64,000 bases of DNA from Pyrrhosoma nymphula (Eukaryota; Arthropoda; Insecta; Odonata; Coenagrionidae): contig OY754330.1 of the NCBI GenBank assembly GCA_963573305.1, positions 17,952,596 through 18,016,595 of the forward strand. Direction: 5' to 3'. A program made the translations under genes and the position numbers. The notes under the pieces were generated by a model. That model was not told the origin of the DNA, did not search any database, and worked only from the letters and a program-made list of their open reading frames with translations. Of the stretch, positions 9,958 through 22,029 are shown one piece after another; the stretch's first letter is position 1, and the number at the start of each line of letters is the position of its first letter.

Positions 9958-10689
9958 TACCTACGAACGATTATCTATTTATTAAATTACTATCATCAAG
10001 ACAAAATTAAAATGAGCAATCTTTCTTTATAATTGTTTTTAAACTACTGAATAAATCTCCTGTGCTATTAGTACTTGTGCTTTGTAAATTGTTTCCATAT
10101 ATTAGCCCCAGTTTTCTTATATTTTAATGACTTTGACTGGTTCTATATATGTATTATCACATTTTTTTTGGACCAATAAAGATATTATATTTCATACTTG
10201 CAACAAACCTATTGAAAAAACTAGAATCGAAACCGCTATTGGTTACAATTTAAACTTACTCTCACAAGTAAGTTCAGGGCTGAACCATTTTCTGAAGACT
10301 AATTTATTACTATTAATTTATACTAATATTTTACTACTCCCGATACACTACGGTAGTTTATATACGTACATACACATCAAGACGTTCCATTTTTGGGTAG
10401 GTAAAGTAAAAACAGCTTATTACTCTACGTTAAACCTAAAAAAACTGGCTTACATTTTAGCAAATTCCTCCATATTATCCTATCCTTGTTAACTTTCTTC
10501 ACTTCCGTCACATTCTTGCATTACTTCAAACGCGCTCTCCTATTCTTAAGGCTTCTAATACTTCTCCTCTTAGAAGTCCCTTTCACCACATTCACCTTTG
10601 ACATTCTCGGTTCCTCCACTCCTTAACATGGTTGACTATGACGGCTATCAAGGCCTGGATGTAAATGCTGAGGCCGCATATCAGCACCT
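9958..10689. other. No feature recognised
   Basis: A 121-codon frame (10127-10492, +) exists but is rich in Leu/Ile/Tyr/Asn as expected from AT-rich DNA and shows no domain. I do not call a gene. Confidence 0.4.
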
Positions 10690-10890
10690 AAATACTTTAT
10701 CCCAATCATACTTAGGTTCATCTACATCTAAATCTACATACTATCCCGTAAGCCGTCTCAATAGGCGTGTGGCGGGGGGTGTTAGGACACAAGCCGTTTA
10801 CATATAAAAAGGAAACGCTCTTATGAAATTACGCCTAGAATTTATTAAAGTCCCTTATTGTTCGGGGGAAAAACGAATTCCCATACCTGT
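10690..10890 (-). mobile_element. LINE tail B joined to Helitron-like segment
   Basis: Read on the minus strand, this is the 3' tail GGTGTCCTAACACCCCCCGC..., a stem-loop (CACACGCC / GGCGGCTTGC-like), then GTAGATGTA-type repeats. Upstream of the tail lies sequence matching 22860-22945, including the complement of GGAAACGC and TTATTGTTCGGGGGAAAAAC. The plus strand of that part reads as the start of the Helitron-helicase remnant found at 22640-22918. The same junction in two places, in opposite orientations, shows a repeated composite unit. Confidence 0.65.
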
Positions 10891-11034
10891 TACAACATTA
10901 GTTCAATAAATCATTATTAATAGATCAGGAAATATTCTCCAAATTCTTAGACACAAATAGAGATGAAAAATAAAGTAGAATAATTGGTAAAAACTCTATA
11001 AGCTCTCTTACACTCTTATCTGCGGCACAGTCTT

Positions 11035-11610
11035 AAATATACTAGGATGAATCAAGCGTATAGTAGGACGGTCCTCGGATAAAAAAGTTAAAGAGAGACG
11101 CTATATTGCTCTGGTTAGGCCACACCTCAAATACGCCGCGAACATTTGGGACCATGAACAGAAAGATATAATTCGAGAAATAAATAAAATGCAATGGAAA
11201 GCTGTGAGCTTCGTTTAAAACTGCTAAGAGCGAACAAAGAGTACTTCACTGCTGTTAGAGGGATTAGTTTGGGAGACGCTAGAGACTCTTGAGATTACAC
11301 GCTGGGCTTAGCTTGCTTTGAGAAATTCAGAACAAGTTTGTTTCAGTGTGAAAGAGAGAGAATATCATTTTGACGCCGCACTACATATCTAGGTTGGACA
11401 GGAAAGATAAAATAAGAGGGATACATTTCCATACAGATAGGTACAAACATTCCTTTTTTCCACGCGCCATAAGTGGCCATAGTAAAAACTAGCATCCACT
11501 CAAAACAATCCCGAAATACACCACTTTTTCACCTCGACATAGCATTTTCATCACCTTCATACAGCTCGTGTCCTAACACCCCCTGCCACACGCCCATGTG
11601 GCGGTTCTGA
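11035..11610 (+). pseudogene. CR1/Jockey-like LINE, C-terminal RT region and 3' end
   Basis: The plus strand at about 11090-11213 reads YIALVRPHLKYAANIWDHEQ, then KDIIREINKMQWKAVSFV, matching the conserved LINE pattern after the RT palm (LVRPHLEYA..IWDP...I..IE.IQ.KAARFV). Upstream residues resemble LGxIKRIVG-RSSDKKVKER. Further along, DRYKHSFFPRAIS matches the C-terminal YKxSFFPRTI motif. Frames break several times. The 3' end GTGTCCTAACACCCCCTGCC is the tail found elsewhere in the window as tail B. It is a 5'-truncated, dead copy. Confidence 0.82.
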
Positions 11611-12518
11611 GGTTAGTGTGTAGATGGAGACGAAGAAACGTAACCAATGAAGTTAATAAGATCACAGCTAGGGTTTTATCTTGCTTGATAAAGATATTCC
11701 TCAAAATTAATTTTATTTTTTTCACTATGATATCTCAGAAAAATTTATCACAAAATAGCATTTTGAGCACTGAAAAATAACGTTCCGGAAATAAATTAGT
11801 AAGGTCAAAAGTATTGGTCTTTTAATAATTGATTACCAAAGTCTATCAAAAAGAAAATTGCCTAATACGATGTAGTTTTTATAATTAATAGGCACACCAT
11901 TAACAGTCTAAAAATAGCTGACAATTTATGCCCGATAAAAGCATTTTAAAATAAATGAATAAATAAATGAAATTTTAAATAGAAGGATTCTTAATAATTT
12001 CGACAAATGAATGTTTATGTTAAGTAAAACCACATTCTAGAGGGATGTGATATCAGTAAAATAAAGAAAAGTGTAAACCTAAATAATTGCGGATGAATTT
12101 AATAAAAGAGATGCTATATTTTCAATAAAGTCTTCCATTTTACGATCCAATCCAGGAAGCGTGGTAGACGGTCATGAAACCAGAAGGTGTGATTAAATGC
12201 AAGTGTAAAGGGTACCGGTGAGACAAAGTGATTAAAATAAGCGGTACCTTGCATCTGAAGAGTATACCGATTGATCTTAATACGTTGACGTGTGAGCCAT
12301 AGCTACACCATCAAACTCCTTATTTTAAGAGACCAATATCTTTGGGTAATGACATTACATTTCAAAGGTTTCAGAGAGGTAATAAATATTTTTATGGAAA
12401 AGAATAACACATTTACTGCTGGCTACCCGACAATTTTCTTAATTTAGTTAAAAAACATTCAAAAATGTTCTCCAGCTAATTTCTGTGCCCAAATATTTGA
12501 GATAAGTAAAAGATAAGC
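11611..12518. other. No feature recognised
   Basis: AT-rich. Only a short imperfect repeat around GGTACC (12,212 and 12,243) was noticed. Confidence 0.4.
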
Positions 12519-12575
12519 AAAGCTTGCAAAGATAAGTAACAGCCCCCTGGGCTGTTACTTATCTTTGCAAGCTTT
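12519..12575. repeat. Perfect 27-bp hairpin
   Basis: Arms 12519-12545 (AAAGCTTGCAAAGATAAGTA...) and 12549-12575 are exact inverse complements with a 3-nt loop. No flanking terminator or element end was recognised. It could be a small foldback, a cruciform or a siRNA/miRNA-type precursor; perfect pairing argues for a recent inverted duplication over a conserved miRNA. Confidence 0.85.
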
Positions 12576-12992
12576 TATAACGGACAAACCACAAATATGC
12601 AAGAGTTGAATGATTTATATCGCAAATGGAGCCATATTGAGTAGTTTAGAGGTGACAAGAAATCATCTATGTAGTTATATTAGTCCAATTCTTTGGATTA
12701 GTCCTTAGAAAATTGAGGTACCACTATGGTGCCAATAAAACTTTAATTTCTAACATTTATCTCAGATTTATTTATATTTCAAGCAAAATTGAGGATTTTT
12801 AGTAAAGGTTCTTGCAGTCACAGAAATAAAAAGCACCATTGCACTCATACCATTCCAATAGAGCTGTCACATGGGTCATGCTCGTTCCCCTTTCTTCCGC
12901 TCCCCATGTTAATTATGGAAGTCCCACTCCCTCGTCAATCTAAACCTTAGAAAAAGGGAGGAATCAGGCGAGATGTTGTGGAATATGAACAT

Positions 12993-13116
12993 AATGAGAA
13001 CAAAGGTATTACAATTTTCCACTGATAAAGTTTTAATCGACCCGGGTTTCGATGCACTGCATCATCATCAGGTGGAAACTTTATCAGTGGAAAATTGTAA
13101 TATCTTAGTTCTCATT
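12993..13116 (-). repeat. Foldback with hammerhead-like core and long stem I
   Basis: Arms 12996-13033 and 13076-13113 are inverted copies of about 38 bp. The minus strand reads CTGATAAAGTTT, CCAC, CTGATGA (13071-13065), T, stem GATGC/GCATC, GAAAC (13050-13046), CCGG, GTC (13041-13039), then AAACTTTATCAG. The 12-bp outer helix, the CTGATGA and GAAAC boxes and the GTC triplet are in hammerhead order. Stem III (ACCC/GGGT) would have no loop in a monomer, as in minimal retroelement hammerheads thought to act as dimers. An extra T sits after CTGATGA. Confidence 0.65.
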
Positions 13117-13387
13117 CTAAACCTTACTTTTGAAGTATATTTTACTCCTTCATCGTGCTCAAGATGACCACCTTCAGGCCGAAATATTCGTATCCTCTTC
13201 GAGTCCGAGTCAGTCTTTCCCCTAGTTTATGTGTTTTCCGTCAGTTAACATAAGACACAGCCGTAAAATCTACACTCGCCAGCTTCAATATTTGATCACA
13301 AGTAGTAGGGCAAAAAATTAGCACGGCACTAAAGTCATGGTGTAGAAAATTCTAAACTGCACTTAAATATTGAGCAACTTCCACAGT

Positions 13388-13433
13388 GATAGGATTTCTT
13401 ACGACCGGTTTCGCTTTTTGCAGCATCTTCCGG
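13388..13433 (-). ncRNA. Degenerate hammerhead-like motif abutting MITE A copy 3
   Basis: On the minus strand: CGGAAGA (a changed CTGANGA box), a stem-loop of GCTGC...AGC, GAAAC, CG, GTC. The first box is mutated, so activity is unlikely. The MITE starts directly at the edge of this motif, suggesting insertion next to or into it. Confidence 0.35.
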
Positions 13434-14000
13434 TTAAGGTGGTTTGAGCGAGATAGTTCCCTAGTCATAATGGAGACCATATTCAAATTTTATTCTTTGA
13501 TTGCAGCATCTGTAAGGAGTATGAAATAAATATTGTAATATAGATGGCACAACGATATATTTATATTCTCAGTAATTAGATTGTCAGTAATTAAATAAAT
13601 AAAGCTACATAAGTCCCTAACTTGACTCATTTTTTCCCGCCGTACGGCCGAAAACCCTTCAAAATAGCAGGATTTTTCTGTGATTCTGTAAAGATTACTG
13701 TGGTGTGGAATAGATTATTTTTTATAAATAGTTGAGAAAACATGCAATCTACACACCGTTAGTTTTTCGACGAAATATAGGTGCTAGTAGTTCCTGTAAT
13801 TTGTTTAATATTCTCCCTCTGGAGCGCACAGCCATAATCTATCCCATGTAAAACAGCTTATATTTTAGGCAAATTGCTCATAAAGTAGTTCGGCAAGGAG
13901 TTGATATTTTTATATCTTTGGAAGATGACATTTATTCTTCAAAATTAGGCCAAATCCAACAAATTCTAGGTGAAGTGATTTTTCTCTCAAACTACCTTAA
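13434..14000 (-). mobile_element. TTAA-flanked MITE, family A, copy 3
   Basis: 567 bp from TTAA (13434-13437) plus GGTGGTTTGAGCGAGATAG to CTCTCAAACTACCTTAA (13997-14000). The full block order of family A is kept, including CATTTTTTCCCGCCGTACGG and CTCCCTCTGGAGCGC. No coding capacity. A clean reference copy for the family. Confidence 0.92.
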
Positions 14001-15184
14001 GTGCTGTAAAACACGAAACCTGTCGTGTAATAAATCCTCACACTTTGGAAGTAGCTCAATTTTTATGTGCAGTTATGTTAAGTTTACATTCTATCGCGCC
14101 TGAAACCTCAGATTATACTAGAAAATTCTCCCTGCGACCCAAAGCTGAGAGAAACATCTAAGATGCACCTGTTTTCCCCGCTTGACTCGGCAGAAAAATC
14201 TAAAAAAGAATTACGTTTTTATTTGGGGAAGTCAAACGAAAGATGAAGTTCCGGGCTGTAAAGATCACTTTGGCCGAAAATATGTCTCCATTACAAAGGT
14301 TCCACGTAAACGGTGACCATCGCGGGACTAGTTCAGACCTCTTAGGTCACGGCCAATGGCTCTCAGTAAGTTCCTGGCGGTCCAAAACCGTAGAGCATAA
14401 AATATCACTCAATTCAGAACAGGTACGAGCTTCCTAAAGCCTAAACTAATAAAAAAAATTAAAAAATGTAGAAAAAAAATAAACAATAATAAAAAAAACT
14501 AAAATACTGTCGGTTCATGCAATGTTAAAAAAAAACAAATTATCAGCGAAAAATAATCAAAGTAAATTCCTCCAAAAGCTCTGTGGGTAAAAATGACCCT
14601 CGAAAAGTAAAAATGAAGTAGTAATGCCATATTTTTATTTTAGCACGCAATGGGCCGCATTTAGAGTTAAATTTAATTAACTTAATATTTATTTCATCCG
14701 AGCTTAAACTCACTACCGTCCACCTATCTACAAATACACATTGTCCTACATTCTTCTACATACAAAATAATGTCTCGGCTGTATCATTAATAAACAGTTG
14801 CCTTCTAAGAATTTTTCAACTCTCAATGGATTCTACAACAATTATTATAATGCCGCGATAAATTAGAGTCAAAAGTCCCTCTAGAACAACAAATGTACTT
14901 GAATATTTAGCCATTATTCAAAGTGTCACAAAGGAGGTCTCTCAGTTGACGGTAGGCTGAATCTTTTCAGTGGGCTTGTAAAATTTAAGCTACAGTCTGA
15001 GTTACTTCAAGCGTAAATATTTTGGAAATGTTAAAGCGTGATCTCCCAATATACGCCAGTGATCAGAGACGGTATTTGATACGCCGTCACCGATTCTAAA
15101 GTTATTTTGCGACAGCCCTCCATTCTATTCTGCTCTACTCTATCCGCATACTTCCTTCGTAATTCACATTGAAATATATAAACA
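14001..15184. other. No feature recognised
   Basis: A-rich stretches (14440-14520) and AT-rich DNA; no gene or repeat end identified. Confidence 0.4.
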
Positions 15185-15711
15185 TTAACACTAGACATTT
15201 TTGATGGAAGGGTATTTATCTCTTTAACTGTTTTCGTGTTTATGATTGGGTTTATTGTTTGTATCCAGAGACAATTTATGGAGAATAAACAATAAGAGAA
15301 ACATCCAGTTACATCCAGTTGACTTCATAGTATAACACTCAAAGAAAAAAGCGATTACGTTACTTGCTCAGTAAAATTGACCTGTAAGGTTCCGTGCCTA
15401 TTACATTTTTCTTTTTGACTTTCCTTGACTGCAGCACAATGTTAATTATAACATATTTACTTGTTAGATGTATATTTAAAACAATTGAATTGTCAGTTAG
15501 AAATTTTTAAGAATGTTTTTTTTTTGTTTTGAAAGTAAATTTCATCGCGTATGCAACCTTGATTCTCTTAATAAGTCACTAGATGACAAAAATATTATAT
15601 AATTATTAGAAGCAATTAAATGACGCATATATAAACATAAATGACATATGGGTCATTTTGACCCACGCGGGGCTTCTAGGGGGTAGTCGACACCGGGGCT
15701 TCTAGTGTTAA
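15185..15711. mobile_element. TTAA-flanked element with CACTAGA ends (piggyBac-like MITE)
   Basis: TTAA at 15185-15188 is followed by CACTAGA; the right end reads GGGGCTTCTAGTG then TTAA (15708-15711). A subterminal GGGTCATTTTGACCC palindrome and a second GGGGCTTCTAG lie inside the right end. TTAA duplications and short CACTAGA termini fit piggyBac-type non-autonomous elements. No transposase is encoded in the 519-bp interior. Confidence 0.6.
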
Positions 15712-17113
15712 CACTATGTCTAAGATATGTCTACCATGTCTATCATCATTGGATCATCCTGTTGCTTCCATCTATAGTCTTCCTTGACAATTATACCATT
15801 CAATTCCTCCTTCAGCTATCGCTTTAGAAGAATGTTATATTTTGTATTTTTTCGGACAACGGTCAATGTGTTTCTCTTTCATTCAGCTCCATTGACAATG
15901 ACATTCTTTTCCAAAGGTCATCAAAGGACTTTTTCAAATGTGATAATCACCGTCCATTTTCTCCTAATAATGGATTCAAAACACTACTCTTCTGATGATA
16001 CACCCTAGTACCACAGACAACGAGTATTTTCTCAAATACTCGCTCTTAATCACTAGGATCTGCTAAAGAAGCATAGTCCAATATCCTTACCTTTCACAGC
16101 AAAGTTAATATCTCTCATTTCTCTGATTCTTGCAGTCGATCATAGCCTGCAGCGATCTTTATCCATATCAATAAATAATCAAACCATGTATTAAGCTATG
16201 ATATCTATAAAAAGAAGATGTGATACAGCACCATTTACAAAAATATTTTTTATGATTGCAAATATTTGCATTTGATAGAAAAAAAAATATCTCAACTGTC
16301 ACTGAGCGTCAATGTGCTACAATTTACCCCTTAATGTTTCAATAAATACTAAATATTCATCAATAGGTGTTTGGTAGGTCAAGTTTACTTAGACATAAAG
16401 GTAGATAATGTATTTTAAAAGAAACTACCGAGATAAAATTATTTTTTTATGTGTTAAATTCCAAAATTTCATTCCAAAAGTTTGTATTTTTTCATCGGTA
16501 AGAATCCTGTAGATAACCTCTCATTCCCAGAATGTTGTTCGAAGATAATTACTCGTTCATGGAAATTAATTTTCCGGGAAGAAATGATAACAGGTACGTA
16601 ATTTTTTCTCACATTATGCAAACAAATGACTATTCTCTTATTTTAAATAATATTATTTCCAATCCTCACGTGGGACATGAAAATTCTTCCATAGAACTCG
16701 TATTTATGAGTAAATCGTATTGCTTGACAATGTCAATGATGCAAGATTAGTGAAACGGTAATAATTATCCATCATAAATTTCACCTTTAAAAAAATCATC
16801 CACATTAATCCGCTTATAATTATAGCAGCAATATTCAATATATTTTTACATCACACCTACAATTGCGTCAATAACTGCAAAATAATGAGCAGTGCGCTAC
16901 ATTCACACGCTCTTTCCGGATATGGTGATGTAGTTTATTTCTGTTTCGATCCAAATGAATAACATTAACAAGATAAGTATATTAACGATTGGGGAGTATT
17001 AATGGAATATTCTCTCTCTTTTCTCTATAACTTGTATCCAGAGACATACTCAAGGATTGTGGTGCCTTGCTGAGTTTACGATATTCAATGAACGAGGTCG
17101 TGCGGTGGTGCTC
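15712..17113. other. No feature recognised
   Basis: AT-rich DNA with short chance reading frames only. Confidence 0.4.
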
Positions 17114-17665
17114 TTAAGGTAGTTTGAGCGAAAAATCACTTCACCTAGATGAATTTGGCCTCATTTTGAAGTAAAAATCTCTGAAATTTCCAATGCTATA
17201 AAAATATCAACCCCTTGCCGAACTACTTTTCGAGCAATGTAAATATAAGCTGTTTTGCATGGGATAGATTATGGCTGTCCGCTCCAGAGGGAGAATATTG
17301 AAGGAAATAGGAATTTATAGAACCTAGATTTCGTCAAAAAACTAACGGTGTGTAGTTTGCATGTTTTCTCAACTATTTATAAAAAATAATCTAGTACTCA
17401 CCACAGTAATTTTTACAGAATCGCAAAAAACCTACTGTTTCTAAGGGTTTTCAGCCGTACGGCGAGAAAATAATGAGTCAAGCTAGAGACTTATGTTGCT
17501 TTATTTATATAATTACTGAGAATGTTGGTCATATATAACTATATATTTGAACCATTAATATTACAATATTTATTTCATACTTCTTACAGACGCTGAAATA
17601 AAAAAATAAAATTACAATATGGTCTCCATTATGACTAGCGAACTATCTCGCTCAAACCAGGTTAA
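17114..17665 (+). mobile_element. TTAA-flanked MITE, family A, copy 4
   Basis: 552 bp from TTAA (17114) plus GGTAGTTTGAGCGAAAAATC to ATCTCGCTCAAACCAGGTTAA (TTAA 17662-17665). Block order is complete and the sequence is close to copy 5 (23041-23604). Non-coding. Confidence 0.93.
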
Positions 17666-18109
17666 GCGACGGGCACATCCCAAAACTTAACGAGGCACGT
17701 GCTGGGCAACAACGTCATTCTTCCTAACGAGATATTATTGAGCAGTGTAGAATGAAGGGTCGGTGCGAGTATATCGCCCGGGCGGGACTGACCTGCTCCC
17801 CGTAAAATCAAGGTCAGTGACGCGCAAAATTGGGAGAGACGGTGGTGGACGGTAAGGGGTACGGGGGTAGGATACGGGGACCCCCGACTGCCCCCCGGGG
17901 GCTGATAATTTTACGGCCGATGAGGATGGAATGCCCTCCTTATGGTCTTCCTTCACCCATCGGGGCGTGCTTAAATTGAGGAGGCCCTTTTTCAGACCCA
18001 CGAAACTAGACCTCTACCGATCTCGTGCGACAGGGATAACAGGGCGATGAAGATAGTTATTCTCACCATAGAGGCGAGGAAAAAGTCTGTGGCCATGGAA
18101 GGGCTTCGT
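17666..18109. other. GC-rich spacer, no gene recognised
   Basis: An 88-codon minus frame (17735-18001) is Pro/Ser/Arg-rich in GC-rich DNA and has no family motif. I do not call it. Confidence 0.35.
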
Positions 18110-18978
18110 CCTCTCCATCTTCTCCTCCTTATCATTCACCAAAGTGCAGTCGAAAACCACCAGTACGCCTTCTCAGTTTCACGACGGGGTCAGCAAATTG
18201 CCAGATACGATAAACAGTAAACAGGAACTTTCAACAATGCTACAAGAGCCCTTGGGATCACAATTATTCATTACTTAATTATTCAGTCGATCTATTGAAC
18301 TCAAAGTATTTGTTGAAACACTTATTCAGGTATGTTTCCCAATTATCCTATTCATTTTGTAATGTCTCCACTTCCGTCACAGAAAACAATCTCCTTCTAT
18401 GGCAACATGCTTACTAAAAAACAAGTAGATTGCATATTTTTAATTTTGGTTTAAGATGACCGCAAGTGTTTCAAATTATTTTCCTTAAGCTACTTTCTCA
18501 CGTTTTTCAAGTAGGTATATGGAAATGACACGTTGTAAATCGACTACTAAAATTGATACGAATATCAGCAAGTAGGTATTAAATTTCAGGTCCTCTCCAT
18601 CTTCTCCTCCTAATTATTCACCAAAGTACAGTCGAAAACCGCCAGTACGCCTTCTCAGTTTCACGACAGGGTCAGCAAATTGCCAGATACTATAAGCAGT
18701 AAACAGCAAGCAAGGTTCGACAATGCTACAAGAGCCATTGGGACCACAATTATTCATTGCTTGTGAAGTCGATCTATTGAACACAAAGTATTTGTTAAAA
18801 CACTTATTCAGGTATGTTTCCAACTTATCCTATTCATTTTGTAGTGTCTCAACTACCGTCACAGAAACAACCTCCATCGAAGGCAACATGCTTAGATATG
18901 CATATTTTTAATTTTGATTTAAGATGGCCGCAAGTTTTTCCAATTATTTCCCTTTAGGCACTTTCTCACGTTTTTCTA
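18110..18978 (+). repeat. Local tandem duplication, period 482 bp
   Basis: Segment 18110-18510 recurs at 18592-18978 with a shift of 482 bp. Both begin CCTCTCCATCTTCTCCTCC and end CTTTCTCACGTTTTTC. The copies differ by scattered substitutions and small indels. No coding content is seen in either unit. It is a direct local duplication rather than a transposon. Confidence 0.85.
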
Positions 18979-19966
18979 ATATATGGCGTTGTGTATCGAA
19001 CACTGATATTGAGACGGATCTGAGCATTTGGATCATGAGCTACAGGTTTAAAAAACTCCAAAATCTAATGCTTGTTACAGAATTCTGGAAACCAATATAT
19101 ATGAATATTAGGCGCAGCTTTGAATCGAGTAGTAATTGACGGTTATGCCAGACTTACATAAGTCTTAAATTTTTATGAATGAATTTAGAAAATACTTCTT
19201 GTGGCCAAGGGCCAAAATTTTCTCTTTTAGGTAATTCATTTCAACTACATACTGGGATTATAATACAGTAGACCCCCACTTTACCATGGTAATCCGTTCC
19301 GTAATCCGATCGTAATGTGAATTCCATCGTAAAGTGAACCTGCATATTACCGGACGAGGGATCTGTTTAAGTACATCATCGCCAGAGCTGAAATATGCTG
19401 GAATCAAATTATTAAAAATGTTTTTCAACCAATAGGTATTTAACTTTAATAAGGTGTTGTAAGTTGTCAACGCATCAAATATATAATTGCATTAATACGC
19501 AAGATGCACCTCGCTCCCGTACCCACCGTCTATCTGCGAGCCAATCGCAAAGACTTATTATTTGACCGCATTTTCAAGCAATAGGAAGAAAACGTGGAAT
19601 AGAAATTATTCAACTCTCATTATACCTCTGCTTACTACTCGGTACCGGAAAATAGGCTCTATGACTTTATATTCGACCTCTTCACAGTTTCGCTTTTTCT
19701 CTTCTGGATTTTTTGTGTGACAAGTCATTAACGATTCTCGGATCTCCACTCTTGATGGACTCATTTCGTAGGTATATTTTTAGTGTGTGGCAAAGTGTTG
19801 TCATCAACAGGTATTGTGGAACGGCACACGTTTCTTTAGTCCATATGGATGAAAAGATGGAAGCGAATCCCTCCAAATTTCCCTCACGCGAGATATCAAG
19901 AACTCTACTTGAGGACGCGACCAGCTCATAATTTTGGGGTAAAATGACACAAACCTATGCTAAACG
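18979..19966. other. No firm feature; possible pogo/Tigger-like terminus
   Basis: At about 19266 the sequence CAGTAGACCCCCACTTTACC resembles the start of pogo/Tigger-type Tc1-mariner elements, but no matching second end was found. Nothing else seen. Confidence 0.25.
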
Positions 19967-20190
19967 CATAAATACTAACGGTCCCTCTAACATTGGTAGC
20001 ATATCTATAGTGCAGTGTATGCATATACTTATGAGGCTCCGCCTCCTGACAAGCATTAGCGGTTTATGCTAATGCATGAAAAGTCGTAGTTACACTAATA
20101 GGGTATAGTGTAATCCATGTACGTGACTACTCACCCCCTGCCACATACCTTTGAGGTGGCTTGCAGGGTATATTGTAGATATAGATTTAG
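19967..20190 (+). mobile_element. LINE 3' end, tail A
   Basis: Starts near AATACTAACGGTCCCTC and contains TTATGCTAATGCAT, GGGTATAGTGTAAT and a 3' stem-loop region CACATACCTTTGAGGTGGC, then GCAGGGTATATTGTAGATAT. The same block recurs at 22262-22530, 23816-24415, 27398-27935 and 35097-35243. The conserved 3' hairpin plus a TAGATG-type tail and variable 5' truncation are the signature of LINE 3' ends. Confidence 0.7.
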
Positions 20191-20264
20191 ATGATGTGTA
20201 TGTATCCTTGGCATACATATATTACTTGCGTAGATGCTGTACGGTCCCTGTGAACGGTTTGAAA

Positions 20265-20393
20265 TACCGCTGTGGTATTGATGATTATGTCGAACACTAT
20301 AATTATAGAAGATTCCATTCAAGTATTGGTTACAAAAAGCCTATGAATATTTACTTTAATTCTATGCAATCTTATGAACAAATTGAAGCTTGA
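20265..20393 (+). pseudogene. Fragment resembling IS3-type transposase / integrase C-terminus
   Basis: The plus frame reads IDDYVEHYNYRRFHSSIGYK and continues KPMNIYFNSMQSYEQIEA before a stop at 20391-20393. The pattern YNxRRxHSSIGYKxPxxxY is characteristic of the C-terminal end of rve-fold transposases of bacterial IS3-like elements. About 43 residues are present; the upstream catalytic DDE part is absent. It lies just after a LINE tail. It could be bacterial DNA (endosymbiont insertion sequence) transferred to the nucleus, or an unfamiliar eukaryotic integrase. Confidence 0.5.
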
Positions 20394-22029
20394 AAAATGC
20401 AGCAATGGAAACAAAATTATTTTTTTTTGTCTTGATTTTTTAGTACAGTATCGACATATAAAAATATTGAAAGTTTTTACAAGGTGATTGATGATATAAA
20501 AGTACTATTGTTAATAGCTCAGAACAGCTTATAACAGGCTTTCTTGTTGGTTTTTTATTGCTAATTGGTAAAAAATACTGATTGATCCACTCTGATCACC
20601 AACTTTACAGAAATCATCGCCGCTAGAATGTTACTGCTGTCCTTGAAGTCCTTAGGGGCGCGTAACAAAAGAGGGTAGAGCGAGGAGGAACCCTGGAGTG
20701 ATTCCCATAAGATAAGTGGAGACCTCTAGGGGGAAAGAGAAGCGAAGGGTGGGAAAAAACATGGCCGAAGGCTCTGGAAGGAAAAAAGTTTCGGCCCCTT
20801 AAATGCTTTCGGAGTAATCGCAGAAACTTGTCCATTAAGGAATAGTGATAGCATAGCAGGAGTCAATTAGTACGTTTTTTGGCAGTAAGGGGGTTTTCGA
20901 GAATTATTTTTGAATTCCGTTGAAGACGAGAGCCGTTAAAGGGAAAGTAAGACAATTATCGCTAAGTGGCTTCTTAGCGCTAAGGAGTAAGGAGCACGGG
21001 ATTGGGGGGGGAGTGCAAAGCGTGTTGGCACAAGGGGGAGGAGGGGGTTTGGAGGGGCTCAAGGGAGGAGAGGGAGGCGAAGGGAGGAAAGAGAGATGAA
21101 GAGAGGGAAACACAAAGAGAAATATGTGCCCGCACAGCAACCTAAGAAAATTCAACATTCCACAGATGATTCCGGATACGCACTGTCGTTTACCAAATTA
21201 TCCAGACTCACGTTAGAGCATTATTACTTTAGAAGTCGACTCCTTAGATAATGACTGGAAGTTTACTTGCAGTGAAAATTATTATTTACACCTCACGAAA
21301 GTTCGCAAGTAATTAGCCAAAGACAAATCATTTAGTACTTACTTCTGAGTTGCGTGATTTCATATTAAAAAGGGAGTCTCTGAATTTGGCCTTGGAGCTG
21401 AAGTGATAATTTCCTTGACAAGGAGTTGATTTGAAATCATATTCAAACACGATTATGTACACAAGTTCAATAGTATTAGGTCCCAGCAACAACTTAGACT
21501 CAAAATTTATTGTATCTATGATTAACTGAGCACTTACAAAGAGCAATCTAAAAATACAAGACACAATAAGCGTATTTGAAAAGCTGTTGATTTTCAATGC
21601 GTACGATCAAACTCAACACCAAAGTGATTCCGAGTACTTAATGCCAATATTTAAACACAAGGCCGTTGTGCCCGGTGTAACCGGGCAGGGGAAAAGGTAA
21701 CGTTGGTGTAGTGTAAATAAAGAGAAATCATGGAACTTAAAGAGTCCAATTCACATCCATCACGCATTTTTATTTATTTTTTGTTTTATCAGTCTTGAAA
21801 ACATGCAAGTAAAAAATATGAATAAGTATAAATTCTTGAATAAAAAGGGTTTATACCGCAGCACTTTCAATCATATATTTTTGTTTCATCGTCGAGTGGT
21901 AATGGTATCTTGACTGTATTCGATGTTTTCAGGCTCAACTATGAGGATATCCATTACCACTTCAGTGATAATGGATTTCCCCATAGTAAATGGATTGGTA
22001 TTTTGTAGATGTAGATGTAGAGATATATA
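20394..22029. other. No gene; purine-rich stretch
   Basis: 20,640-21,125 is purine-rich on the plus strand (GGAG/GAAG runs), giving spurious Pro/Ser-rich minus frames. At 21,995-22,021 a GTATTTTGTAGATGTAGATG stretch is a LINE tail end. Nothing else recognised. Confidence 0.4.

Noticed and set aside
10127..10492. 121-codon plus-strand frame as a membrane protein gene
   Set aside because: Leu/Ile/Tyr/Asn-rich composition is expected from AT-rich DNA; no recognisable domain or gene context.
19266..19360. pogo/Tigger-type terminus (CAGTAGACCCCCACTTTACC)
   Set aside because: Only one end was found, with no matching inverted end or TA duplication and no transposase.
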